DNA of 64,000 nt from Streptomyces sp. P3 (GCF_003032475.1 NZ_CP028369.1:7626001-7690000), one strand, 5' to 3'. Counted from the stretch's first letter, positions 35,380 through 44,402 are shown. Numbers and translations are program-made. Notes: generated from the sequence alone by a model not told the origin.

Positions 35380-36342
35380 CTAGTCTTCGCCCCGGCGCTG
35401 CACCAGCCGCCAGTTGATGATCGAGAAGAGGACGACGACGAGGAAGATGCCCCACGCCACGGCGGCGCCGTAGCCGAAGTCGTTGTTGTCGAAGGTCTGC
35501 TGGAAGAAGTAGAGGACCATGGTCCGGCCGGCGTGTCCCGGACCGCCCGAGAACGTCGAGTCGTTCGAGGTGTTCTGCAGCAGGACCTGGGGTTCGGAGA
35601 AGCTCTGCAGACCGGTGACCGTCGAGACGACGAGCACGAACAGCAGCACCGGGCGCATCATGGGCAGGGTGATCCGGAAGAACGTCTGCACGGGACCCGC
35701 GCCGTCCATGCGCGACGCCTCGTACAGCTCGCCGGGGACCGTCTGCAGGCCGGCCAGGAAGATGATCGCGTTGTAGCCGGTCCACTGCCAGGTCATCAGC
35801 GTGGCGACGGCGATCCTGATGCCCCACGGGGTGTTCAGCCAGGCGATCTGTTCGAAGCCGACGGCCTGCAGAAACGCGTTCACCAGGCCGAAGTTGGTGG
35901 AGAACACCGAGCCGAAGACGATCGCGATCGCCACCACCGAGGTGACGTTCGGCAGGAAGTACGCGACCCGGTAGAGGGTCTTGAGACGGACCGCCGAGTT
36001 GAGCAGCACGGCCGTCACCATCGCCAGGAGGATCATGGGGAAGGTGGCCAGCGCCCAGATGACGACCGTGGTCCCGATCGAGCTCCAGAACTGGGAGTCG
36101 CCGAGCAGGTACCGGTACTGCGACAGCCCCGCCCACTCCATCGAGCCGAGGCCGTCCCAGCGGTGGAACGACAGATAGAGCGAGAAGCCGACCGGGATCA
36201 GGCCGAAGCAGAGGAACAGCAGATAGAAGGGCGAGATCGCGGCGTACAGGTGCCAGTACCTGCGGAACCCCTGGCGGGGCCGGACGGCGGGCGCGGGCGC
36301 CACGACGGCCGGGGGTCTGTCGACTGCGGGGAGGGTGGCCAT
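35380..36342 (-). CDS. Sugar ABC transporter permease (MalF/CUT1 type)
   Basis: A 320-residue permease. A cytoplasmic N-terminus is followed by 'YAAISPFYLLFLCFGLIPVGFSLYLSF' and further membrane segments. The EAA loop is 'GELYEASRMDGAGPVQTFFRITLPMMRP'. It starts one base into the stop of the substrate-binding protein gene (1-bp overlap) and precedes the MalG-type partner. Confidence 0.92.
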   Translation of the reverse strand: MATLPAVDRPPAVVAPAPAVRPRQGFRRYWHLYAAISPFYLLFLCFGLIPVGFSLYLSFHRWDGLGSMEWAGLSQYRYLLGDSQFWSSIGTTVVIWALATFPMILLAMVTAVLLNSAVRLKTLYRVAYFLPNVTSVVAIAIVFGSVFSTNFGLVNAFLQAVGFEQIAWLNTPWGIRIAVATLMTWQWTGYNAIIFLAGLQTVPGELYEASRMDGAGPVQTFFRITLPMMRPVLLFVLVVSTVTGLQSFSEPQVLLQNTSNDSTFSGGPGHAGRTMVLYFFQQTFDNNDFGYGAAVAWGIFLVVVLFSIINWRLVQRRGED

Positions 36343-37637
36343 CAGAGGCTCACCCCCAGGTGCTTCGCGATGCGCCGGCAGGTGTTCATGGCGTCACTCC
36401 AGGCTCGTTCCGGGTCCTTGCCGAGGACGCCGACGTTCTTGATCTCGTCCTTGAGGGGCTGACCGAGTGCCACGTCGAAGGGGCTGTTGTAGGCGACGGC
36501 GATCTTCTGCGCGGCCGGACCGAAGACGTCCATCGTGACCTGCCCGCCGAAGAACTCGTCGGGTTCGCGCACCTGTTTCAGGCCGTACGACGCCGGGGTG
36601 GAGGGGAAGAGCCCCGCGTCCAGGAAGCCCTGCGCCTGGTTGCCCGGGTCCAGCATCCAGCTGATGATCGCGAACGCCTGCTCGGGCTCCCGGCACGCCT
36701 TGGTGACCGACAGGAACGAACCGCCGTTGTTGGCGGGCCGCACGGGCATGTCGGCCACCCGCCATCGGCCCTTGGTCCTCGGCACGCCGGTCTTGAGGTC
36801 GTTGGTGGCCCAGGAGGCGCCCAGCTGACTGGGCAGCTTGCCGTCCTCCACGGCCGACAGCTGGTCCGGGGTGCCGCTGACCAGGTTCGAGACGATTTTG
36901 CGCTGCTTGGCCTCGACGGCGAGCGCCCAGGCGCGGCGCACGTGCTCCTGGTCGCCGATGAAGTGGCGGTCCTTGTCCACGTACCGCGCGCTGCCCTGCA
37001 GCACCGCGTTCTCGAAGACGCTGCTGACGTCCGTCAGCAGCGAGGTCCCCGGGAGCCGCTTGCGCAGTTGCTCGCCGGCCGCGAAGAACTTCTCCCAGGT
37101 GTTCAGCTCCCGGGAGACGTCGGCCGGCTCGTAGGGCAGGCCCGCCTTCCGGAAGACCGCGTACTGGTAGAGGTGCGCGACCGGACCGCAGTCGATCGGG
37201 AAGCCGACCAGGGAACCGTCGTCGGCGACACCCTGCTCCCACTTCCACGCCAGGTACCGGCTCCGGTACTTCTCCGCGCCCAGCGTGCGCAGGTCCACGA
37301 ACTGGTCGGCGTCGGGCAGGTAGGACGCCATGTCCTCGCCCTTGAGCCCCGCGATGTCGGGGATGTGGGCGCGGCCGGCCAGCGTGGTGATCAGCTTGGA
37401 GCGGTAGTAGCCGCCGATCTTTATGGCATGCAGGTCGACCGAGCCGCCGTAGCGGGACCTGGCGTTCTTGACGACGGTGTCGCCGAGGCCGCCGTCCCAG
37501 TACCACAGGACCATGTTCCGGCCGGTCGAGCCGGTCGGGACGGCGCAGCCGGCCGTCAGGCCGCCGAGCGTCGTGGCGGCCGTGCCGGCCAGGCCCGCGC
37601 GCAGCAGGCCTCTTCGTGAGAGCCGCACAGCTCCCAC
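36342..37637 (-). CDS. Sugar ABC transporter substrate-binding lipoprotein
   Basis: A 431-residue extracellular binding protein with a twin-arginine-like and lipoprotein signal: 'LSRRGLLRAG' at 6-15 and lipobox 'LTAGC' with Cys31. The mature part shows family-1 binding-protein features ('LNTWEKFFAAGEQLRKRLPG', 'EPEQAFAIISWMLDPGNQ'). GTG 37637 is chosen; GTG 37628 is an alternative three codons on. It delivers the oligosaccharide ligand to the two downstream permeases. Ligand identity is not evident but should be a substrate of the GH2, GH38 or GH4 enzymes. Confidence 0.9.
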   Translation of the reverse strand: MGAVRLSRRGLLRAGLAGTAATTLGGLTAGCAVPTGSTGRNMVLWYWDGGLGDTVVKNARSRYGGSVDLHAIKIGGYYRSKLITTLAGRAHIPDIAGLKGEDMASYLPDADQFVDLRTLGAEKYRSRYLAWKWEQGVADDGSLVGFPIDCGPVAHLYQYAVFRKAGLPYEPADVSRELNTWEKFFAAGEQLRKRLPGTSLLTDVSSVFENAVLQGSARYVDKDRHFIGDQEHVRRAWALAVEAKQRKIVSNLVSGTPDQLSAVEDGKLPSQLGASWATNDLKTGVPRTKGRWRVADMPVRPANNGGSFLSVTKACREPEQAFAIISWMLDPGNQAQGFLDAGLFPSTPASYGLKQVREPDEFFGGQVTMDVFGPAAQKIAVAYNSPFDVALGQPLKDEIKNVGVLGKDPERAWSDAMNTCRRIAKHLGVSL

Positions 37638-37720
37638 CGCCTTTCGGATCTGTTCGCGTCTTCGCAGACGGGGTGCCGTTCGAGGGGCGTGCGTGGGGAG
37701 GCGTTCCGCGTATCCCCGGG

Positions 37721-38773
37721 TCAGGACCGCAGGACGGGCGGGGTGACCGGGGCGTGCCGCACGGGCGGGCCCACGTCCGCCGGGATGCGCTCGGCGAGGA
37801 AGCCGTACGCCCGTCCGAGCCCCGGGTCGGTGAGCGAGCGCCACCAGCGCCGCACGCCGTACCAGCCGGGCGCGGCGAGTGCGCCGCCGTGGTGGCGCAC
37901 GGACAGGGAGGCGGCGAGGACGGCGAACCGCAGCCGCTCCGCCAGCGGCCAGCCGCCGAGCGAGGCCGCCACGAAGCTCGCGCCGAACACGTCGCCCGCG
38001 CCGGTCGCGTCCAGGACGTCGACGTCCAGGGCGGGGACCTCCGCGTACTCGCCGGTCGTCTGGTCGACCGCGACCGCGCCGTGCGCGCCCCGGGTGACCA
38101 CGGCCACCGGCACCAGCTCGGCGAGCGTGCCGAGCGCGGCGACCGCGCTGTCGGTGCGGGTGTACGCCATCGCCTCGGTCTCGTTGGGGAGGAAGGCGTG
38201 GCACAGGGCGAGCTGGTCCAGCAGGTCGGCGGACCACCGAAGGGTGGGGTCCCAGCCGACGTCGGCGTACACATGGGTGCCGTTCGCGGCCGCCTTGGCG
38301 ATCCAGGCGCGGGGTTCGGCCTCGAGGTGCACGAGGGCCGTACGCGCCTCGGGCGGGTCGCCCATCAGCGCGTCCTGCGAGTACGGCGGCTCCTGGCCGT
38401 GGGTGATCAGGGCCCGGTCGGCGGCGGCGACCCCGTTCGCGGCGGGCCCGGCCGCAGGGAGGGCGAGGGCGACGGTGACGGGGGTGTGCCAGCCGTCGGC
38501 CGTGCGGGAGAGGGCGAGGTCCACGCCCTCCTGCCCGGCCAGGACCTCCCGGCAGTGGGCGCCGTAGAAGTCGTCGCCGAAGACCGTGGCGAGCGAGGTC
38601 CGCAGGCCGAGGCGGGACGCCGCGACCGCGAGGTTGGCGATGCCGCCGGGGCCGCAGCCCATGCCGCCGGTCCAGATCTCCTCGCCAGGCGCCGGCGGCC
38701 TGCCGAGACCCGTGAGGACGAGGTCGTAGAAGAGCAGCCCGGTGAGCAGCACCTCGGGCCGGTCGTCGTCCAC
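37721..38773 (-). CDS. PfkB-family carbohydrate kinase
   Basis: A 350-residue ribokinase-fold kinase. The N-terminal substrate motif is 'GGMGCGPGGIANLAVAASRLG' (37-57), and the C-terminal signature is 'DATGAGDVFGASF' (255-267) with catalytic base Asp261. It phosphorylates a sugar released by the locus enzymes. GTG 38773 follows agagga; a longer frame to 38791 exists. It leads the minus-strand run and diverges from the DeoR regulator across about 105 bp. Confidence 0.9.
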   Translation of the reverse strand: MDDDRPEVLLTGLLFYDLVLTGLGRPPAPGEEIWTGGMGCGPGGIANLAVAASRLGLRTSLATVFGDDFYGAHCREVLAGQEGVDLALSRTADGWHTPVTVALALPAAGPAANGVAAADRALITHGQEPPYSQDALMGDPPEARTALVHLEAEPRAWIAKAAANGTHVYADVGWDPTLRWSADLLDQLALCHAFLPNETEAMAYTRTDSAVAALGTLAELVPVAVVTRGAHGAVAVDQTTGEYAEVPALDVDVLDATGAGDVFGASFVAASLGGWPLAERLRFAVLAASLSVRHHGGALAAPGWYGVRRWWRSLTDPGLGRAYGFLAERIPADVGPPVRHAPVTPPVLRS

Positions 38774-38792
38774 CGCACATCCTCTCGTCAAA

Positions 38793-38887
38793 ACTCTTCA
38801 TTTCAGTGACCGGAATCGTGCGCCCCTCGGCGAGATTGGTCAATACCTCAGCAGAAGTGAGCATGGATTTGATTGAAGATGACGAGT
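38793..38887. promoter_or_regulatory. Divergent promoter region of kinase operon and deoR-type gene
   Basis: An AT-richer divergent spacer. The segments 38793-38805 (ACTCTTCATTTCA) and 38874-38887, read on the other strand (ACTCGTCATCTTCA), are similar and inverted, a plausible pair of DeoR half-sites flanking both promoters. The match is imperfect and I rate it low. Confidence 0.3.
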
Positions 38888-39664
38888 AGTGTTCACGTCG
38901 TGCTGGCAGAACGACGACATCAACTCATCCTGCGGGCCCTGCGCGCCGGGGGCCCCGCAGCCGTGACCGACCTCTCCGAGGAGCTGGGTGTGAGCCCGGC
39001 CACGATCAGGCGCGACCTGGTCAAGCTCGAGGAGGACGGCCTGCTCACCCGGGTGCACGGCGGGGCCGTCGCGGAGGAGGGCGACCAGCCCTTCGCCGAG
39101 GTGGCAGAGGTGCGGGTGGCCGAGAAGGACGCGATAGCCGCCCGGGCCGCGGCGATGGTCGAGGACGGCCAGACGGTGCTGCTCGACATCGGTACCACCG
39201 CCTACCGGCTGGCCCGGCAGCTGCACGGCCGCAGACTCACGGTGATCACCAGCAACCTGGTGGTCTACGAGGAGCTCGCCGACGACGAGGGCATCGAGCT
39301 GGTGCTCCTCGGCGGCATGGTCCGCCGCGAGTACCGTTCCCTGGTGGGCTTCCTCACCGAGGACAACCTGCGCCAGTTGCACGCCGACTGGCTCTTCCTC
39401 GGCACCAGCGGAGTGCGCCCGGGCGGGCAGGTGATGGACACGACGGTCGTCGAGGTGCCGGTCAAACGCGCCATGATCAAGGCCGGCGGCAAGGTCGTCC
39501 TGCTCGCCGACGCGGCGAAGTTCCCGGGCACGGGCATGGCGAAGGTCTGCGGTCCCGAGGACCTGGACGTGGTGGTGACGAACGGGCCGGTCGACCCGGC
39601 GACCCGGTCCTCCTTCGAGGAGGCGGGCGTCGAGGTGGTCCTGGCAGGAAAGGTGCAGGCGTGA
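38879..39664 (+). CDS. DeoR/GlpR-family sugar-phosphate-responsive repressor
   Basis: About 261 residues. The DeoR helix-turn-helix is 'AVTDLSEELGVSPATIRRDLVKLEEDGLLTRVHGG', followed by the phosphosugar-binding DeoRC domain ('LLDIGTTAYRLARQL', 'GTSGV', 'LLADAAKFPG'). Such repressors sense phosphorylated sugars, consistent with the PfkB kinase opposite. ATG 38879 is used; GTG 38900, giving 'LAERRHQLIL' as the first residues, is equally plausible. It overlaps the GH4 start by GTGA. Confidence 0.92.
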   Translation: MTSSVHVVLAERRHQLILRALRAGGPAAVTDLSEELGVSPATIRRDLVKLEEDGLLTRVHGGAVAEEGDQPFAEVAEVRVAEKDAIAARAAAMVEDGQTVLLDIGTTAYRLARQLHGRRLTVITSNLVVYEELADDEGIELVLLGGMVRREYRSLVGFLTEDNLRQLHADWLFLGTSGVRPGGQVMDTTVVEVPVKRAMIKAGGKVVLLADAAKFPGTGMAKVCGPEDLDVVVTNGPVDPATRSSFEEAGVEVVLAGKVQA

Positions 39665-40998
39665 AACTGACGATTCTGGGCGGCGGCGGCTTCCGGGTGC
39701 CGCTCGTGTACGGCGCGCTCCTGACGGACCGCGGCGAGGGGCGCGTCACGCACGTCGTCCTGCACGACCTGGACGACGGCCGGCTGCGGGCGGTCGCCCG
39801 GGTGCTGGCGGAGCAGGCCGCCGCCGTACCCGACGCCCCCCGGGTCACCGCCACCACCGACCTCGACGAGGCCCTGCGCGGCGCCGACTTCGTCTTCTCC
39901 GCGATCCGCGTCGGCGGCCTCGAGGGCCGTGCGGACGACGAGCGGGTGGCCCTCGCGGAGGGCGTCCTCGGCCAGGAGACGGTCGGCGCCGGGGGCATCG
40001 CCTACGGCCTGCGGACGGTCCCGGTCGCCGTCGACATCGCCCGCCGGGCGGCCCGTCTCGCCCCCGACGCCTGGGTCATCAACTTCACCAACCCGGCGGG
40101 GCTCGTCACCGAGGCCATGTCCCGCCACCTCGGCGACCGCGTCATCGGCATCTGCGACTCGCCGGTCGGCCTCGGCCGCCGTATCGCCCGGGTCCTCGGC
40201 GCCGACCCGAAACAGGCGTGGATCGACTACGTCGGCCTCAACCACCTCGGCTGGGTCCGCGGCCTGCGGATCGCCGGCCGCGACGAGCTCCCGCGGCTGC
40301 TCGCCGACCCCAGCCTGCTCGGCTCCTTCGAGGAGGGCAAGCTCTTCGGCGCCGACTGGCTGCAGTCCCTCGGCGCGATCCCCAACGAGTACCTGCACTA
40401 CTACTACTTCAACCGGGAGGCCGTCCGCGCCTACCGGCAGGCCGAGAAGACCCGCGGCGCCTTCCTCGCCGGCCAGCAGGCCCGCTTCTACGAGGAGATG
40501 CGCGACCCCGGCGCGGCGGCCCTGGCCGCCTGGGACCGCACCCGCGCCGAACGCGAGGCCACCTACATGGCCGAGAACCGGGAGAGCGCCGGCGCCGGCG
40601 AACGCGACGCCGACGACCTCTCCGGCGGCTACGAGAAGGTCGCCCTCGCCCTGATGCGGGCCATCGCCCGTGACGAGCGCACCACCCTGATCCTCAACGT
40701 GCGCAACCAGGGCGTCCTCTCGGTGCTGGACGCCGACGCCGTCATCGAGGTGCCCTGCCTCGTCGACTCCGGCGGCGCCCATCCGGTGGCCGTCGCCCCG
40801 CTGCCCGAGCACGCCACCGGGCTGGTCTGCGCGGTGAAGGGCGTCGAGCGCGAGGTGCTCGCCGCCGCCGAGTCCGGCTCCCGGGCGAGGGCCGTCAAGG
40901 CGTTCGCGCTGCATCCGCTGGTCGACTCGGTGAACGTCGCGCGCCGGCTGGTCGAGGCCTACGCCGACGTCCATCCGGGGCTGGCGTACCTTAAGTAG
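39661..40998 (+). CDS. GH4 NAD+/metal-dependent glycosidase (6-phospho-beta-glucosidase-like)
   Basis: A 445-residue GH4 enzyme. These enzymes cleave glycosides by an oxidation-elimination mechanism using NAD+ and Mn2+. The N-terminal 'LTILGGGGFRVPLVYGAL' binds NAD, 'NFTNPAGLVTEAM' begins at 141, and the metal ligands are Cys165 in 'GICDSPVG' and His195 in 'GLNHLGWV'. Many relatives require a 6-phosphate on the sugar, yet the importer here is an ABC type, not a phosphotransferase system. The phosphate would then have to come from the kinase or be present on the imported glycan. Confidence 0.9.
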   Translation: MKLTILGGGGFRVPLVYGALLTDRGEGRVTHVVLHDLDDGRLRAVARVLAEQAAAVPDAPRVTATTDLDEALRGADFVFSAIRVGGLEGRADDERVALAEGVLGQETVGAGGIAYGLRTVPVAVDIARRAARLAPDAWVINFTNPAGLVTEAMSRHLGDRVIGICDSPVGLGRRIARVLGADPKQAWIDYVGLNHLGWVRGLRIAGRDELPRLLADPSLLGSFEEGKLFGADWLQSLGAIPNEYLHYYYFNREAVRAYRQAEKTRGAFLAGQQARFYEEMRDPGAAALAAWDRTRAEREATYMAENRESAGAGERDADDLSGGYEKVALALMRAIARDERTTLILNVRNQGVLSVLDADAVIEVPCLVDSGGAHPVAVAPLPEHATGLVCAVKGVEREVLAAAESGSRARAVKAFALHPLVDSVNVARRLVEAYADVHPGLAYLK

Positions 40999-40999
40999 T

Positions 41000-41031
41000 C
41001 CCAGCGGGGGAAAGCGCTTTCCCCCGCTGGG
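41000..41031. promoter_or_regulatory. 32-bp perfect palindrome after GH4, before GH38
   Basis: A gapless, fully symmetric 32-bp sequence centred at 41015/41016 with core GGAAAGCGCTTTCC, which resembles LacI/CcpA-type operator cores. It begins 2 nt after the GH4 stop and lies 57 bp before the GH38 start. It can form a hairpin ending GH4 transcription and also bind a LacI-type dimer controlling GH38. Confidence 0.65.
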
Positions 41032-41087
41032 TCCAGCACCCGGCCTCAGGCCTCCCGCACTTCGTGGTCCCCCACTGGAGATTCCCC

Positions 41088-44000
41088 ATGCATGACGAAC
41101 GCCGCCGCATCGAGGAGCGCGTCGAGCGCGTCCACAACCAGCGCGTCAAGCCCGCGGTCTACGCGGCCACCGTGCCCCTCGAGGTCGAGGCCTGGCAGGC
41201 GCCGGGGGAGCCGGTGCCCTTCGCCCAGGCCGCGGCCGCCGCGTACGAGCCCTTCGCCATGGACACCCCGTGGGGCCCGCCCTGGGGCACCACCTGGTTC
41301 CGGATGCGCGGCCGGGTGCCCGCCGACTGGGCCGGCCGGCGCGTCGAGGCCGTCATCGACCTCGGCTTCGTCGGCGACTGGCCCGGCAACCAGGCCGAAG
41401 CCCTCGTCCACCGCACCGACGGGACACCGCTGAAGGCCGTCAACCCGCTCAACCAGTACGTGCCGATCGGCAACCCGGCGACGGGCGGCGAGAGCGTCGA
41501 CTACCTCGTCGAGGCGGCCTCCAACCCCGACATCCTGGCCGGCGACTTCGCCGCGCCGACCCCGCTCGGCGACGTGCTGACGGCCGGCGACCGTCCGCTG
41601 TACACCTTCCGCCGCGCCGACCTCGCCGTCCTCGACGAGCAGGTCTGGCACCTCGACCTCGACCTCCAGGTGCTGCGCGGGCTGATGGTCCACCTCGCCG
41701 AGCACGAGCCGCGCCGCCACGAGATCATGCACGCCCTGGACCGGGCCATGGACACCCTCGACCTGGACGACGTCTCCGGCAGCGCCGCAGCCGTCCGCGA
41801 GGTGCTCGCCCCGGTGCTGGCCCGGCCCGCGCACGCCAGCGCCCACACCATCTCCGGCGTCGGCCACGCGCACATCGACTCCGCCTGGCTGTGGCCGATC
41901 CGCGAGACCAAGCGCAAGACGGCCCGTACCTTCTCCAACGTCACCGCGCTCGCCGACGAGTACGAGGACTTCGTCTTCGCCTGCTCCCAGGCCCAGCAGT
42001 ACGAGTGGGTGCGCGACAACCACCCGCACGTGTGGGCGCGCATCCAGGAGTCGGTCAAGAAGGGACAGTGGGTCCCGGTCGGCGGCATGTGGGTCGAGTC
42101 CGACGGCAACCTGCCCGGCGGCGAGGCCATCGCCCGGCAGCTCGTCCACGGCAAGCGCTTCTTCATCGAGCACTTCGGCGTGGAGACCAGGGGTGTCTGG
42201 CTGCCGGACTCCTTCGGCTACAACGCCGCCTACCCGCAGCTCGCCAAGCTCGCCGGCAACGACTGGTTCCTCACCCAGAAGATCTCCTGGAACCAGACCA
42301 ACAAGTTCCCCCACCACACCTTCTGGTGGGAGGGCATCGACGGCACCCGCATCTTCACCCACTTCCCGCCGGTCGACACCTACAACGCCCGCTTCAGCGG
42401 CGAGGAGATGGACCGCGCGGTGCGCAACTACTCCGAGAAGGGCGGCGGTACGCGTTCCCTCGCCCCCTTCGGCTGGGGGGACGGCGGCGGCGGTCCCACC
42501 CGCGAGATCATGGAACGGGCGCGCCGGCTCGCCGACCTGGAGGGCTCGCCGAAGGTCGTCGTCGAGCACCCGGACGCGTTCTTCGCCAAGGCCCGTGAGG
42601 AGTACCCGGACGCCCCCGTGTGGGTCGGCGAGCTCTACCTGGAGCTGCACCGCGCCACCTACACCACGCAGGCACGCGGCAAGCAGGGCAACCGGCGATC
42701 CGAGCACCGGCTCCGTGAGGCGGAGTTGTGGGCGACGACGGCCGCGCTGCACGCGCCGGGCTACGCCTACCCGTACGACCGGCTCGACCGGCTCTGGAAG
42801 ACGGTGCTGCTGCACCAGTTCCACGACATCCTGCCGGGCTCCTCGATCGCCTGGGTGCACCGCGAGGCGGAGGCCGAGTACGCCCGCGTCGCCGGGGAGC
42901 TGGAGACGCTGACCGCCGAGGCGGTCGCCGCGCTGGGCACGGGCGCCACCCGGGTGTTCAACACCAGCCCGTACGACCGCGCCGAGGTCGTCCGTACCTC
43001 CGCGGGGGCGCCGGCCTACGTGGAGGTCCCCGCGAGCGGCACCGCGCCCCTGGCAGCGGCCGCCGTCGAGTCCCCGCAGCAGCCGGTGACGGTCTGCGGT
43101 CTGACCCTCGACAACGGCCTGGTCCGCGTGGAGGTCGCGGCGGACGGCACGCTGTCCTCGGTGCGCGACCTGCGGGCGGACCGCGAGGTCCTCGCCGGCC
43201 CCGGCAACCTGCTCCGCCTGCACACCGACCTGCCCAACTACTGGGACGCCTGGGACATCGACAAGCACTACAGGAACCGCTTCACCGACCTGCTCGACCC
43301 GGACTCGGTCACCGTCGTCGAGGACGACCCGCTGCTCGGCGCCCTGCGCGTCACCCGGTCCTTCGGCAGGGGCTCGACCCTCACCCAGACGATCACCCTC
43401 CGGGCCGGCAGCCCCCGCGTCGACATCGAGACCGACCTCGACTGGCACGAGGCCGAGAAGATCCTCAAGGCCGCCTTCCCGGTCGACGTCCGCGCGCCGC
43501 ACTCGTCCGCCGAGATCCAGTTCGGCCACGTCCAGCGGCCCACCCACACCAACACCAGCTGGGAGGCGGCCCGTTTCGAGGTCTCCGGCCACCGCTGGGT
43601 GCACGTCGGCGAACCCGGCTACGGCGTCGCGGTCCTCAACGACTCGACGTACGGCCACGACGTCTCCCGCACGGTCCGCGAGGACGGCGGCACGACGACC
43701 ACGGTCGCCCTCAGCCTGGTGCGCGCTCCGCGCATCCCCGACCCCGGGGCCGACCAGGGCAGGCACCGGTTCACGTACTCCCTGCTGCCGGGCGCCACCA
43801 TCGCGGACGCGGTCGCCGAGGGATACGCCCTCAACCTGCCGCTGCGCGTGGCCGAGTCGGCGGGCGCCGCGGAGCCGGTGGTGTCCGTGGACGGCGACGG
43901 CGTGACCGTGGAGGCCGTCAAGCTCGCCGACGACCGGTCGGGCGACGTCGTGGTGCGGCTGTACGAGTCCCGCGGCGGACGGGCCCGGGGCGTGCTGCGC

Positions 44001-44153
44001 ACCGGCTTCCCGCTGGCCGGCGCGGAGGTCACCGACCTGCTGGAACGGCCGCTGCAGGACGAGGCGGCGGCTGCCGTGCCCGGCGACGGCACGGTCGAGG
44101 TGACCCTGCGCCCCTTCCAGATCCTGACCCTGCGACTGCGCCGGGGCGAATAG
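41088..44153 (+). CDS. Alpha-mannosidase, GH38
   Basis: A 1021-residue cytoplasmic exo-alpha-mannosidase. An N-terminal galactose-binding-like domain precedes the catalytic (beta/alpha)7 barrel with 'SGVGHAHIDSAWLWPIRETKRK' (zinc ligands His262 and Asp264) and nucleophile Asp374 in 'WLPDSFGYNA'. 'LLHQFHDILPGSSI' provides a further zinc His. The C-terminal third is the GH38C beta domain. Typical bacterial length. ATG 41088 follows ggag. Its presence beside a beta-galactosidase suggests breakdown of mannose- and galactose-containing oligosaccharides. Confidence 0.94.
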   Translation: MHDERRRIEERVERVHNQRVKPAVYAATVPLEVEAWQAPGEPVPFAQAAAAAYEPFAMDTPWGPPWGTTWFRMRGRVPADWAGRRVEAVIDLGFVGDWPGNQAEALVHRTDGTPLKAVNPLNQYVPIGNPATGGESVDYLVEAASNPDILAGDFAAPTPLGDVLTAGDRPLYTFRRADLAVLDEQVWHLDLDLQVLRGLMVHLAEHEPRRHEIMHALDRAMDTLDLDDVSGSAAAVREVLAPVLARPAHASAHTISGVGHAHIDSAWLWPIRETKRKTARTFSNVTALADEYEDFVFACSQAQQYEWVRDNHPHVWARIQESVKKGQWVPVGGMWVESDGNLPGGEAIARQLVHGKRFFIEHFGVETRGVWLPDSFGYNAAYPQLAKLAGNDWFLTQKISWNQTNKFPHHTFWWEGIDGTRIFTHFPPVDTYNARFSGEEMDRAVRNYSEKGGGTRSLAPFGWGDGGGGPTREIMERARRLADLEGSPKVVVEHPDAFFAKAREEYPDAPVWVGELYLELHRATYTTQARGKQGNRRSEHRLREAELWATTAALHAPGYAYPYDRLDRLWKTVLLHQFHDILPGSSIAWVHREAEAEYARVAGELETLTAEAVAALGTGATRVFNTSPYDRAEVVRTSAGAPAYVEVPASGTAPLAAAAVESPQQPVTVCGLTLDNGLVRVEVAADGTLSSVRDLRADREVLAGPGNLLRLHTDLPNYWDAWDIDKHYRNRFTDLLDPDSVTVVEDDPLLGALRVTRSFGRGSTLTQTITLRAGSPRVDIETDLDWHEAEKILKAAFPVDVRAPHSSAEIQFGHVQRPTHTNTSWEAARFEVSGHRWVHVGEPGYGVAVLNDSTYGHDVSRTVREDGGTTTTVALSLVRAPRIPDPGADQGRHRFTYSLLPGATIADAVAEGYALNLPLRVAESAGAAEPVVSVDGDGVTVEAVKLADDRSGDVVVRLYESRGGRARGVLRTGFPLAGAEVTDLLERPLQDEAAAAVPGDGTVEVTLRPFQILTLRLRRGE

Positions 44154-44214
44154 CGCCCGTCCCGCACCGCGGGCCCGGGTAGGCGGCGCCCAGGGCATGC
44201 GTCCTTGACGCACC

Positions 44215-44261
44215 ATCGGGTCGGTCGGCCGCTCCCCGTGACAGCGGCCGACCGACCCGAT
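44215..44261 (+). terminator. Long hairpin downstream of GH38
   Basis: A perfect 19-bp stem (44215-44233 with 44243-44261) around a 9-nt loop, 62 bp past the GH38 stop and not followed by a T-tract. Likely the terminator or 3' stabiliser of the alpha-mannosidase transcript. Confidence 0.7.
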
Positions 44262-44317
44262 CCCCCGTGCCCCGAGGATCCCCCGTCGATCCCCGGGGGC
44301 TTCCCCCGTCGATCCCT
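44259..44317. repeat. GATCCCC/CCCCCGT short repeats
   Basis: Four closely spaced, imperfect copies of a GATCCCC-CGT motif, some reading TCCCCCGTCGATCCC. They are irregular in spacing and adjoin the GH38 hairpin. No function is evident. Confidence 0.5.
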
Positions 44318-44402
44318 GTGCTTCCCCCCAAGGGCCGGCGCTCCCCCGGTGGCCCTTCACCCTTGAGAGTCCGCAGGTGCGCCCCTGATACACCTCCGGC
44401 GG

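Noticed and set aside
34505..36136. Upstream extension of the GH2 beta-galactosidase frame
   Set aside because: It runs antisense-free but out of frame through both permease genes; the real start is the GTG overlapping the permease stop.
44259..44317. Possible CRISPR or satellite array
   Set aside because: Copies are short, imperfect and irregularly spaced, with no spacers and no cas genes.
41046..44393. 1115-codon minus-strand open frame opposite GH38
   Set aside because: Low-complexity Gly/Val/Asp/Arg composition typical of reverse-strand shadows; GH38 on the plus strand has full catalytic motifs.
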